Origin: a gamma proteobacterium HTCC2207
GTDB lineage: Bacteria; Pseudomonadota; Gammaproteobacteria; Pseudomonadales; Porticoccaceae
Assembly (NCBI GenBank): GCA_905182265.1
Contig: CAJJAO010000053.1
Span: 1 to 48,762 of the forward strand
Direction: 5' to 3'
Length of the DNA stretch: 48,762 nucleotides
Below, piece after piece: positions 39,134 to 48,072 of this stretch. The notes below the pieces were generated by a model. It saw nothing but the letters and a program-made list of their open reading frames with translations. It made no database searches and was not told the DNA's origin. How positions within the stretch are numbered: the stretch's first letter is position 1; each line of letters starts with the position of its first letter. The position numbers and the translations under genes were made by a program.

Positions 39134-39727
39134 CTAGGGTTTTACTGTTTGCCAAACAGGTATATTAAACAGGCTTAATAGCTCTTCTGTCTGGGCAATA
39201 GGCAGTCCCACCACACCACTATAACTGCCTTCTATGTTTGTCACAAAGATTGCTCCCATGCCCTGAATGGCATAGCCGCCAGCTTTACCTAAAGGCTCGC
39301 CAGTTTGCCAATAACTGAGACTCTCGCTGGCCGAGATAGTGCGAAATGTCACCGCTGTTCTGGACAGCCTGAGAGCCATTTTATCACCGTGGTTTATGGC
39401 CACAGCAGTCAGCACCTCATGGGTTGCCCCGGATAGTTGGTCGAGCATATAAGCCGCGTCATCTTGATCTGTTGGCTTACCAAAAATTTGCCCACCGCAA
39501 ACCACTGCCGTATCCGCCCCCAGCACTGGCAGATTACCTGTCTGAAGACCATAGCCCGCCTGGGCTTTCTCGACTGCCATGCGACTCACATAGTCATCCG
39601 GCGACTCAGCGCTGTGCACTGTCTCATCAATATCTGCCGGCAACTGCATAAACCGCACGCCGATCTGCACCAGTAGCTCAGAGCGACGGGGCGAGGCCGA
39701 AGCCAATATTAGATCTGCATGAGACAT
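39134..39727 (-). CDS. maf: Maf-type nucleotide pyrophosphatase (YhdE-like)
   Basis: Maf proteins hydrolyse dTTP/UTP or modified nucleotides to monophosphates and have been linked to septation arrest. The 197-residue protein has the signature LILASASPRRSELL, the substrate segment GADTAVVCGGQIFGKPTD and the conserved GGYAIQGMGA..GSYSGVVGLPI. Position between mreD and rng corresponds to YhdE (dTTP/UTP pyrophosphatase) in E. coli. Confidence 0.95.
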   Translation of the reverse strand: MSHADLILASASPRRSELLVQIGVRFMQLPADIDETVHSAESPDDYVSRMAVEKAQAGYGLQTGNLPVLGADTAVVCGGQIFGKPTDQDDAAYMLDQLSGATHEVLTAVAINHGDKMALRLSRTAVTFRTISASESLSYWQTGEPLGKAGGYAIQGMGAIFVTNIEGSYSGVVGLPIAQTEELLSLFNIPVWQTVKP

Positions 39728-39796
39728 TTTTTCCCTCGCGGTAGACTGTATTTGTTCTCGACAGGTGGGGCTGCCAGTAAAACCTCAGTGCAGCGC

Positions 39797-39861
39797 TACT
39801 AACCACTACTCACAACTACTCCACGCACTTAACGCTGCTCAACCCTCGTCAACGCACTTAA
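39797..39861 (-). repeat. Degenerate repeats in the mreD-maf gap
   Basis: Three loose 10-bp units (CTACTAACCA, CTACTCACAA, CTACTCCACG at 39797-39826) overlap a direct repeat of ACGCACTTAA (39823-39832 and 39852-39861). They lie within 90 bp of the mreD stop. The rest of the 153-bp gap shows only a T-run just after mreD on the minus strand. Confidence 0.65.
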
Positions 39862-39880
39862 GTGCTACTAGCAAAAAAAC

Positions 39881-40357
39881 CTAGCGGTGATGAAGATGAA
39901 TCCTAGCGACAAATTTATCGATAAACACCCAGGTGAGCGCAGAGGTAAAGCCTAGGATATGCAACTGACTTAGGTTGATCGGGAGATCCCAGATTGAAAA
40001 CAGAGCCGATTCCATCAGTTCTGCAAAGATAACCAGAACAAAAACTAAAAAGGTACGGTGAAACAACGAGAAATAAGTCAGCCAGCGGCTCAACAGATAG
40101 GCCACGGCACCACAGAGGGCAAACACCAACACATAATGGCCTAGAGAAGTACGAAATAGCGCATCCGCAAACAGGCCAACCAAGGCGGCAAAGCCAATAC
40201 CGTATTGACTGGGCACATACAGAATCCATGCAATGACGACTAATAAAAGAAAGTTAGGCTTCCACAGAATCCAGTCCCCTGACGAGGGCATAAGCTGAAA
40301 AAAAACCGCAATAATTAACGTGATAATCACCGGGCTGGTGAAGTTGACGGGGTTCAA
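39881..40357 (-). CDS. mreD: Rod shape-determining protein MreD
   Basis: MreD is a polytopic membrane protein of the elongasome. The 158-residue product is very hydrophobic, with five or six membrane helices and the family segment WRPNFLLLVVIAW-like near the N-terminus (here WKPNFLLLVVIAWILY) and VGLFADALFRTSLGHYVLVFAL. It overlaps mreC by 4 bp. Confidence 0.93.
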   Translation of the reverse strand: MNPVNFTSPVIITLIIAVFFQLMPSSGDWILWKPNFLLLVVIAWILYVPSQYGIGFAALVGLFADALFRTSLGHYVLVFALCGAVAYLLSRWLTYFSLFHRTFLVFVLVIFAELMESALFSIWDLPINLSQLHILGFTSALTWVFIDKFVARIHLHHR

Positions 40358-41202
40358 CGGCTGCCCCTGTCTGCCGCACTATCACCAAGCGTAAACACCA
40401 ACAAAAGATGCCTACTGCGATCGAGCTCGGCCGAGGGGTCAACCTCAACATCAACAAATATCTTGCCCGGTTGCTGGGTAATACTCGTGACCTTACCAAC
40501 GGGGTAACCAACCGGGAAACGCCCACCCAGTCCAGAGCTAACCAGCTGGTCGCCCTCTTGAATATCTGAGGTTGGCGACACAAACCGCAATCGCATGCGA
40601 TTGTAGTCAGAGGTGCCTTCAGCAATCGACCGCACACCATTGCGCAAAACCTGCACTGGCAGAGCATGGCTGCTATCCGTAATAAGCAACGCGACACTAT
40701 GGCCGTCGTACACAGAAATAATCTGGCCCATTAAGCCTTCGGCATCGAGAATAGGCTGGCCCACATAAACACCGTCGTCGCGACCGCGGTCAATGGTTAC
40801 GGTATGGCTTTGGGGGCTGGGAGAGACACCAATCACCTCGGTGACCAGTACGCTGTCCATCAGCAGTTCGGTAGCATTAAGAAGTTGGCGCAAACGCAGG
40901 TTTTCTGCCGCTAGTTCGGCCATGCGCTGTAACTGAGCGCTATGAATCAGCCCCTCTTGTTTAAGCCGGGCATTGTCTTGTTGGATTTCACCACGAGGCG
41001 TGGTGTTAGCTTCGCCCCACTCTTGCATACGAGCAGGAATATTGGTCACCCAATAGAATGGTCGAATCGCGTTATCAACCACTTTGGAAATAGGCGACAG
41101 CCAGGTGGTATAAGCATCCACCGCCATCAGCATGAACGAGATTAAGCCGACAATCAGAATTTTTCGTGCGGGGGAGACGGACTTGGAAAAAACGTTGTTA
41201 AT
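40354..41202 (-). CDS. mreC: Rod shape-determining protein MreC, predicted AUU start
   Basis: MreC is the bitopic scaffold that connects cytoplasmic MreB with periplasmic PBP2 and RodA. The first ATG (41131-41133) falls inside the membrane helix. The same frame stays open upstream to a stop at 41221-41223 and encodes INNVFSKSVSPARKILIVGLISF, which aligns position by position with the E. coli N-terminus MKPIFSRGPS. The only near-cognate start there is ATT at 41200-41202, with AGGAG seven bases before it. This gives 282 residues: anchor at about 14-31, a coiled coil (about 60-95), and two beta domains. No ATG, GTG or TTG fits. Confidence 0.85.
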   Translation of the reverse strand: MNNVFSKSVSPARKILIVGLISFMLMAVDAYTTWLSPISKVVDNAIRPFYWVTNIPARMQEWGEANTTPRGEIQQDNARLKQEGLIHSAQLQRMAELAAENLRLRQLLNATELLMDSVLVTEVIGVSPSPQSHTVTIDRGRDDGVYVGQPILDAEGLMGQIISVYDGHSVALLITDSSHALPVQVLRNGVRSIAEGTSDYNRMRLRFVSPTSDIQEGDQLVSSGLGGRFPVGYPVGKVTSITQQPGKIFVDVEVDPSAELDRSRHLLLVFTLGDSAADRGSR

Positions 41203-41269
41203 AAGCCCGCTCCTAAAAACTTACGACTAGTTGTTTTAATAATTAGTTAATAGTTAGTTCAACTATAAC

Positions 41270-42310
<1,041 letters not shown>

Positions 42311-42612
42311 TTACGTTTCCTCAATCACTGCCTGCGGACTCATCACACAAGGAGAGTAAAATATACTGTGGTTATGCGATAGTGAATCGGCCGCAAATAC
42401 GCGGGTAAGTCGCTATCTTGGTCATGTTGAGGGAATTCTAGCCGATCTTGTACAAAACTTCCTACTACTTCTTTAATAGAAGCGCAAAAGAAGCCTAAAA
42501 CAGCGAAATTAGCCGATTTTAGCGATTTCACCCCCTGACCTAAGCCTATTAATTGATGTAAAATCGCTGCTGCTGAAAACATTCGCCTTTTAGCCAACTT
42601 AGAGATTAAAAA
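42311..42612. other. Divergent intergenic region between mreB and gatC
   Basis: The 302-bp gap must contain promoters for mreBCD (minus) and gatCAB (plus). I see one plausible gatC promoter (separate entry). For mreB only a weak TATATT about 55 bp upstream of the start is visible. A 95-codon minus-strand frame spans the region but has no homology, no ribosome site and overlaps the gatC start, so I do not call it. Confidence 0.6.
42535..42564 (+). promoter_or_regulatory. Plausible sigma-70 promoter for gatCAB
   Basis: CTGACC (42535-42540), an 18-bp spacer and TAAAAT (42559-42564) lie 49 bp before the gatC start. Four of six and five of six bases match the consensus hexamers. Not tested. Confidence 0.4.
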
Positions 42613-42900
42613 ATGAACATTGAACGGCAAGAAATCGAAAAGCTGGCAACCCTAGCCCGCATTGCCATCGACGAGAGCACTATTACCGAAGTCGCCGAGC
42701 GACTTGGCAGTGTTTTAGAGCTAGTTGACCAGCTTCAAGCAGCCGACACTAGCAGCCTAGACGGCGTGTCTAGCGGCATGCAAGCAACTCAACGTCTGCG
42801 CGAAGACGAAGTCACCGAGATCAATCAGCGTGAAGCGCTTCAGGCAACAGCCCCAGACACCGAAGAAGGCCTATTTTTAGTGCCCAAAGTAATAGAATAA
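42613..42900 (+). CDS. gatC: Asp/Glu-tRNA amidotransferase subunit C
   Basis: GatC is the small belt subunit that stabilises GatA in the GatCAB complex, which converts Asp-tRNA(Asn) and/or Glu-tRNA(Gln) to the amidated forms. The 95-residue protein starts MNIERQEIEKLATLARIAI and ends TEEGLFLVPKVIE, the conserved C-terminal motif. A 15-bp tandem repeat starts at its last codon and stop and fills the 131-bp gap to gatA. Confidence 0.96.
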   Translation: MNIERQEIEKLATLARIAIDESTITEVAERLGSVLELVDQLQAADTSSLDGVSSGMQATQRLREDEVTEINQREALQATAPDTEEGLFLVPKVIE

Positions 42901-43014
42901 AGAGCAATGGAACAGAGAGCCATAGAATAGAAAGGCTTTGAATAGATAGCCATTGAATAGAAAGGCTTTTAATAGATAGCCGCAGAATAGAAATTCATAG
43001 ATTAGAAATTTATA
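42895..43014 (+). repeat. Eight 15-bp tandem repeats starting at the gatC stop codon
   Basis: Eight contiguous degenerate units of exactly 15 bp run from GAATAA (last gatC codon plus stop) to 43014. The core is GAATAGAAAGGCTTT or GAATAGATAGCCATT; units 42925-42939 and 42955-42969 are identical. As 15 is a multiple of three, almost every unit repeats a stop codon in the gatC frame. No spacers separate the units, so it is not a CRISPR. Confidence 0.96.
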
Positions 43015-43031
43015 GAGTAACCAGACCCCTA

Positions 43032-44522
43032 ATGCATAACCTAACTATCGCCGAGCTCATCAAAGGGCTACAGAGCAAAGAATTTACCAGTGTTGAGCTA
43101 ACTCAGCACTTTTTAGCGCGTATTGCCGCACTAAACTCCGGTTACAACGCAGTGATCACCATCACCGCAGACCAGGCACTAAAAGCCGCTGCCGCCGCTG
43201 ATCAACGTCTGGCCGCAGGCAATGCCCCAGCCCTGTGTGGTGTACCCATGCTGCATAAAGATATCTTTTGCACCAACGGCGTACGTACCAGCTGTGGTTC
43301 CAAGATGCTCGACAACTTTATACCCCCCTACAATGCCACCGTAGTCGATAATTTCGAACAGGCCGGCGCGGTAGTGCTGGGCAAAACCAATATGGACGAG
43401 TTTGCTATGGGCTCTTCCAACGAAACAAGCTTTTATGGCCCGGTTAAAAACCCCTGGGCCACCGACTGTGTTCCCGGAGGTTCATCGGGAGGCTCCGCAG
43501 CAGCCGTTGCAGCAAGGTTAGCCCCCGGCGCCACAGCCACAGACACCGGCGGCTCTATTCGTCAGCCCGCCGCACTGTGCGGTATCACTGGCTTAAAGCC
43601 CACCTATGGTCGTGTCTCCCGCTGGGGCATGATTGCCTTTGCATCAAGTCTCGATCAGGGCGGCCCCATGGCCCGTACTGCCGAAGACTGCGCCATTATG
43701 CTGAGCTGCATGGCTAGCTACGACGACAAAGACTCCACCTGTGTCGACCGCGAAGTGCCCGACTACAGCGCTACATTAGGCAAGCCCATTAAAGGGCTAC
43801 GCATCGGCGTACCCACAGAATACTTTTCAGAAGGTCTAAACCCAGGCACCGAACAGGCCGTGCGCGCAGCACTGGCAGAGTTCGAAGCTCAGGGCGCAGA
43901 ACTAGTCGAGATAAGCCTACCCAACACCGGCTTATCAGTACCCGCCTACTATGTTATTGCCCCAGCCGAAGCATCAGCTAACCTGTCGCGCTTCGACGGT
44001 GTGAGATACGGCTATCGCTGTGAAGACCCCAAAGACCTCACCGACCTATACAGCCGCACCAGAGCCGAAGGCTTTGGCGAAGAAGTACAGCGCCGCATTC
44101 TAATAGGCACCTACTGCCTGTCGGCAGGCTACTACGACGCCTACTATGGCAAAGCCCAGCAGGTACGTGAGCTCATTAAACAAGATTTTGTAACAGCCTT
44201 TGAAAAAGTTGACGTGATCATGGGCCCCACCTGCCCATCACCCGCCTTTAAGTTTGGCTCCAAAGGCGACGACCCAGTTGCCATGTACCTAGAAGATATT
44301 TACACCATTGCCACCAACCTGGCTGGCCTACCCGGCATGTCGGTACCCTGCGGCATGGTTGACGACAAGCCCGTTGGCTTGCAGATTATCGGCAATTACT
44401 TTGATGAGGCGCGCATGTTAAATGTTGCCCACCAGTATCAGCAGGCTACTGAGTGGCATTCGTTAGCACCAGAAGGAATAACAGCTCCAGACGGAATAAC
44501 AGCAACCGAGAGGGCATCCTAA
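43032..44522 (+). CDS. gatA: Asp/Glu-tRNA amidotransferase subunit A
   Basis: GatA is the amidase subunit that releases ammonia from glutamine. The 496-residue protein carries the amidase signature with the Lys-Ser-Ser triad: Lys in [12 protein letters not shown], then [15 protein letters not shown] and [15 protein letters not shown]. The C-terminus has an 18-bp in-frame duplication giving [13 protein letters not shown]. No good ribosome site precedes the ATG; the sequence before it is the end of the 15-bp repeat array. The stop overlaps the gatB start by one base. Confidence 0.97.
   Translation: MHNLTIAELIKGLQSKEFTSVELTQHFLARIAALNSGYNAVITITADQALKAAAAADQRLAAGNAPALCGVPMLHKDIFCTNGVRTSCGSKMLDNFIPPYNATVVDNFEQAGAVVLGKTNMDEFAMGSSNETSFYGPVKNPWATDCVPGGSSGGSAAAVAARLAPGATATDTGGSIRQPAALCGITGLKPTYGRVSRWGMIAFASSLDQGGPMARTAEDCAIMLSCMASYDDKDSTCVDREVPDYSATLGKPIKGLRIGVPTEYFSEGLNPGTEQAVRAALAEFEAQGAELVEISLPNTGLSVPAYYVIAPAEASANLSRFDGVRYGYRCEDPKDLTDLYSRTRAEGFGEEVQRRILIGTYCLSAGYYDAYYGKAQQVRELIKQDFVTAFEKVDVIMGPTCPSPAFKFGSKGDDPVAMYLEDIYTIATNLAGLPGMSVPCGMVDDKPVGLQIIGNYFDEARMLNVAHQYQQATEWHSLAPEGITAPDGITATERAS
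44469..44504 (+). repeat. 18-bp in-frame duplication near the gatA 3' end
   Basis: CCAGAAGGAATAACAGCT (44469-44486) and CCAGACGGAATAACAGCA (44487-44504) differ at two positions and encode [12 protein letters not shown], six codons before the stop. Confidence 0.92.
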
Positions 44523-45988
44523 TGAGTAATTCAGGTTGGGAAACCGTCATCGGTCTAGAAGTGCACGTGCAGCTAGCCACCAAAACCAAAATCTTTTCAG
44601 GTGCCAGCACCACCTATGGTGCCGAGCCCAACACCCAAGCCTGCGCCATAGATCTGGCCATGCCCGGCACATTGCCTGTGCTTAACAAACAGGCCGTGCA
44701 CTACGCCGTCATGTTTGGTCTGGCGATCGACGCCGAGATTGGCAAAGAGTCAGCCTTCGAGCGCAAAAACTATTTCTACCCAGATTTACCCAAAGGCTAC
44801 CAGACCACACAGCTAGAAAAGCCAATCGTTGGTCGCGGTAATGTCGAGATTCAGATGGCCGATGGCCGCACCAAAAACGTGCGCATCCACCATGCTCACC
44901 TTGAAGAAGATGCCGGCAAGTCATTGCACGAAGGTGACTTCCGCCACGGCGTATCTGGTATCGATTTAAATCGTGCCGGCACCCCGCTGATCGAGATCGT
45001 CTCCGAACCAGACATGAGCAACGCCGAAGAAGCCATCGCCTTTGCGAAAAAGCTACACAGCATTGTTACCTCCATCGGCATCTGCGATGGCGAGATGTCC
45101 CAGGGCAGCATGCGCTTTGACGTTAACGTTTCCGTGCGCCGCACCGGCACCACCGAACTCGGTACAAGAACCGAAACCAAAAACCTCAACTCCTATAAGT
45201 TTATGGAAGAGGCCATCGCCAAAGAAGTCGAGCGTCAAATAGACCTCATCGAAGATGGCGGTACCGTACTACAAGAAACACGCCTATATAACGGCGACAC
45301 CAAAGTGGCCCGTTCTATGCGCAGCAAAGAAGAAGCAAACGATTATCGTTACTTCCCCTGCCCGGATCTATTGCCCGTTATTGTTAGCGACGAAACCATT
45401 GAAGAGCTGCGCCGCAACCTGCCAGAGTTGCCAGATGCCCGGCAGGCACGCTTTATTGAACAGTATGGTTTATCGGCATATGACGCCGCCATGATTGGCA
45501 GCGATGCTGCTATGGCAGCTTATTTTGAAACCGCGACCAAAGAGTCTGGCAACGCAAAACTGGCCGCCAACTGGACCATGGGTGAACTCGCCGCACGCTT
45601 AAACAGCGAAGACCTAAGCATTAACAAAAGCCCAGTCAACGCCGAACAGCTAGGTGGATTAGTCGCGCGCATTGCCGACAACAGCATAAGCGGCAAAATG
45701 GCCAAAGAAGTATTTGAAGGAATGTGGGCAGGCGAAGGCAGCGCCGACGAGATTATTGAAGCCCGCGGCCTCAAGCAAGTTTCCGATAGCGGCGCCCTAG
45801 AACAAATGGTGGCCGACGTATTAGCCGCCAACCAAGCCATGGTCGACGACTACATAAATACCGACGAAGCCAAGCGCAAGAAAAAGCTCGGCGGCTTTAT
45901 GGGTAAAATTATGCAAGCCTCAAAGGGCCAGGCTAACCCCCAGCAAGTGAACCAAATACTGGTTCAAAAGCTTAATGAGCTAGTTTAA
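44522..45988 (+). CDS. gatB: Asp/Glu-tRNA amidotransferase subunit B
   Basis: GatB activates the tRNA-bound carboxylate and receives ammonia through a tunnel from GatA. With the ATG at 44522 (overlapping the gatA stop) it has 488 residues. Motifs: [39 protein letters not shown], the metal-site [13 protein letters not shown] and [19 protein letters not shown], plus the C-terminal YqeY-like tail domain ([20 protein letters not shown]). An earlier in-frame start at 44453 overlaps gatA and is not supported. Confidence 0.97.
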   Translation: MSNSGWETVIGLEVHVQLATKTKIFSGASTTYGAEPNTQACAIDLAMPGTLPVLNKQAVHYAVMFGLAIDAEIGKESAFERKNYFYPDLPKGYQTTQLEKPIVGRGNVEIQMADGRTKNVRIHHAHLEEDAGKSLHEGDFRHGVSGIDLNRAGTPLIEIVSEPDMSNAEEAIAFAKKLHSIVTSIGICDGEMSQGSMRFDVNVSVRRTGTTELGTRTETKNLNSYKFMEEAIAKEVERQIDLIEDGGTVLQETRLYNGDTKVARSMRSKEEANDYRYFPCPDLLPVIVSDETIEELRRNLPELPDARQARFIEQYGLSAYDAAMIGSDAAMAAYFETATKESGNAKLAANWTMGELAARLNSEDLSINKSPVNAEQLGGLVARIADNSISGKMAKEVFEGMWAGEGSADEIIEARGLKQVSDSGALEQMVADVLAANQAMVDDYINTDEAKRKKKLGGFMGKIMQASKGQANPQQVNQILVQKLNELV

Positions 45989-46010
45989 ATTAGTCTGAAC
46001 CACTTAAAAG

Positions 46011-46050
46011 AAATTTAGAGAAAATTAGAGAAAATTAGAGAAATTTAAAA
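46011..46050 (+). repeat. 10-bp tandem repeat between gatB and the next gene
   Basis: Four units (AAATTTAGAG, AAAATTAGAG twice, AAATTTAAAA) lie 22 bp after the gatB stop and just before the ribosome site of the following gene. The array is A/T-rich, so part of the similarity could be composition, but two adjacent units are exact. Confidence 0.8.
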
Positions 46051-46066
46051 GCAATTAAGGAAAATC

Positions 46067-46363
46067 ATGTCACTAAAGAAAGATAAAGAAAAAGTACTAG
46101 GCGAAGTGTTTGACGACGAGCGAGTAAAAAGCTTTTTAGAATACGAAGCACCCACAGGCGTAAGCACCGACTTTCACCTGCTAGAAAAAGCCTATCGCGG
46201 CATGAACATCGCCAACTTTGTGACCTTTTTAAACTTCTTTACCGAAGCCGGCCGTGATCTGAATGCCACCAACCCAGAAGGCAAAACCCTCACTGCCGTT
46301 GCCAATGAACATGGCCATGGCGAGGTGTATGTTAAGGCGTTAAAAGGAGCTGGTGCGCAGTAA
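46067..46363 (+). CDS. Small conserved protein, PA4642-like family
   Basis: The 98-residue protein (MSLKKDKEKVLGEVFDDERVKSFLEYEAPTG...) resembles a small protein family of pseudomonads and relatives known only by locus-tag name. No membrane segment or catalytic motif is visible; the second half (YRGMNIANFVTFLNFFTEAGRDLNATNPEGKTL) looks helical and could resemble a single ankyrin-like unit (NPEGKTLTAVANEHGHGEVYVKAL). AAGGAAAA precedes the ATG. It follows gatB by 78 bp. Function unknown; the family assignment is from memory. Confidence 0.75.
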   Translation: MSLKKDKEKVLGEVFDDERVKSFLEYEAPTGVSTDFHLLEKAYRGMNIANFVTFLNFFTEAGRDLNATNPEGKTLTAVANEHGHGEVYVKALKGAGAQ

Positions 46364-46659
46364 GCATCGGCTTGCCTCGCCACCACTCCATACAAAAAAG
46401 AGCCTCCAATAGCTGCGGATCAGTTCAGAGCCACAAATAGAGCCGGCGTCTCATATTTTGAACCCTATGAGACGCAAACATAAAACTCCACTTCAAACCT
46501 ACACCCCTGAAACACTACCAATCCAATATTTAGTCTCGGCAAAATAGCATTCTTGCTATCTAAAACACCAAAGCCATCATTAAACACCCATCACCTTTCA
46601 AAATAACCTGCTACCTTCAATAAGACCCACAACCCCAAACACACTAAAAGGATTTAGTT
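46364..46659. other. Intergenic region with one hairpin
   Basis: The 296-bp gap between the PA4642-like gene and the nuclease gene contains a 10-bp perfect hairpin (46446-46475, separate entry). I see no further gene and no convincing promoter. Conserved gene order seems to end here. Confidence 0.5.
46446..46475. terminator. 10-bp hairpin without U tract
   Basis: GCGTCTCATA (46446-46455) and TATGAGACGC (46466-46475) are perfect complements around a 10-base loop. No T-run follows on either strand, so it is either a weak terminator for the small gene upstream or an operator-like palindrome for the nuclease gene about 185 bp downstream. Confidence 0.5.
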
Positions 46660-47877
46660 ATGTCAGCACACTTCAGCCAATCTGAATGGCAAAAAATCAC
46701 CCAACTCTTCGACAAAATCTCTAATGATCCGCAGCTAGCAGAAAGCTTTGGATTGCCCGAACAGAGGGACGGCTCTGTTGTTATCGGCAGTTTTAATATC
46801 CGCAAACTTGGCGGCGTAGGCAAGCGCACACCAGAGAGCTGGGAGTTCCTCACCAAAATCATCAAGCGCTTTGACTTAATGGCAGTGCAGGAAGTAATGG
46901 ATGACAGTTCTGGTCTGAAGTATCTAACTTCTCAAGCGGGAGAAAATTACACCCAAATAATGTCTGATACGTCTGGGGCAAAGCCCGGTAAACGCGGCAA
47001 CCCAGAACGCTTGGGGTTTATCTACAATATGGACAACGTCCGTCACACAGGGCTCGCAAGCGACATTACTATTGATCGTACCGAAATTATTAATATTCTT
47101 TACGAGAGCCGCAAGGAATTGGGGGAGATGTTTACCGAGTACAACAAAGAACACAAACAGTGGGAAGAAGAATCAGCTGTAAGAAAGAGCCAAGGTAAAA
47201 GAGCCAAAGCCAGACCAGTCAAAAGTCTGCCCAGGTTTGTTACCTTTATCCGCCAGCCGCACCTTGTATCATTTAGAATTGCCGGGGCCCCAAACAGCAA
47301 GCCCTACGAATTTCTCGCGGTAAATGCCCACCTTCTTTACGGCATCAATAAGCAAGAACGTGAGTGGGAATTTAAAGCCCTGATTGAATGGCTGACTATT
47401 CGAGCGAAGTATATCGACAAACTCTACCACCCAAACCTATTGTTATTGGGCGACTGTAATCTCGATTTTGACACCAGTCCGGCCATGGCAGTCGATATTG
47501 CCAGTTTTATCAAAAATCTAAATCAGACCGTCCTAAAAAGCAAAAAAGCGGCCAGCGCAAACTTCCCCATGCTTAGCGAACACCCACAGCATGGCTACCT
47601 CAAAACTGCCCTGCGCCAAAAAGCCACCTATGACCAAATAGGCCTATTCACGAACGACTCCCGACTACCAAAATCGCAAGACAATCAAACCGCTGCCTCA
47701 ACCGCAGATGGTTTTAATTATGGAGTGTTCAATATCGCTAACCTAATAGGTCAGGCATTACATGGAAAAAACATAGAGGAGTTAACAACTACACAGCGAA
47801 AGGCTATCTTCAAAAAAGCAGAGTTTGATATCAGTGATCACATGCCAATCTGGATGCGCCTAAAAAAACCGACTTAA
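46660..47877 (+). CDS. Endonuclease/exonuclease/phosphatase (EEP) family protein
   Basis: The 405-residue protein has the DNase I-like fold signatures: VVIGSFNIRKLGG (Asn), LMAVQEVMDD (metal Glu), LLLGDCNLDFD (Asp/Asn) and the C-terminal ISDHMPIWMRL (Asp-His). The catalytic set looks complete. No signal peptide or membrane helix is visible, so it is probably cytoplasmic. A lysine-rich insertion (about 145-190, KEHKQWEEESAVRKSQGKRAKARP in two parts) separates the core strands. It has AAAAGGA before the ATG and no operon partners. Substrate (DNA, RNA or phospho-ester) cannot be decided. Confidence 0.85.
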   Translation: MSAHFSQSEWQKITQLFDKISNDPQLAESFGLPEQRDGSVVIGSFNIRKLGGVGKRTPESWEFLTKIIKRFDLMAVQEVMDDSSGLKYLTSQAGENYTQIMSDTSGAKPGKRGNPERLGFIYNMDNVRHTGLASDITIDRTEIINILYESRKELGEMFTEYNKEHKQWEEESAVRKSQGKRAKARPVKSLPRFVTFIRQPHLVSFRIAGAPNSKPYEFLAVNAHLLYGINKQEREWEFKALIEWLTIRAKYIDKLYHPNLLLLGDCNLDFDTSPAMAVDIASFIKNLNQTVLKSKKAASANFPMLSEHPQHGYLKTALRQKATYDQIGLFTNDSRLPKSQDNQTAASTADGFNYGVFNIANLIGQALHGKNIEELTTTQRKAIFKKAEFDISDHMPIWMRLKKPT

Positions 47878-47884
47878 CAAAATG

Positions 47885-47916
47885 GGGCGCAACCAAACTA
47901 GAACTATGTTGCGCCC
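47885..47916. terminator. Hairpin after the EEP gene
   Basis: GGGCGCAAC (47885-47893) and GTTGCGCCC (47908-47916) form a 9-bp GC-rich stem, 7 bp after the stop. Only TATCAT follows on the plus strand, and AT-rich AACAAAATGG-complement on the other side gives a partial U tract on the minus strand, so it may serve either this gene or the converging fecR-like gene. Confidence 0.55.
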
Positions 47917-48072
47917 TATCATGGCTTCGCCCGACGGGTCGATGGTTTTACACAACTGAGTTTGTTTCTCACCGGTCGCATATTGGGTAATAGCAAATAG
48001 TGTAAAAACCTCAGGTGTGAATTGAAAAAAATTGGTATTTTTTTCGCTGGGGGCATTTTTTTAAGGCTGTGC

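Noticed and set aside
42343..42630. 95-codon minus-strand frame upstream of mreB
   Set aside because: It overlaps the gatC start, has no ribosome site or recognisable family, and covers the divergent promoter region.
42895..43014. Possible CRISPR array
   Set aside because: The 15-bp units are contiguous with no spacers, and there are no cas genes in the window.
46660..47877. EEP gene as a cytolethal-distending-toxin-like effector
   Set aside because: It shares only the general DNase I fold motifs and lacks a signal peptide or toxin partner subunits.
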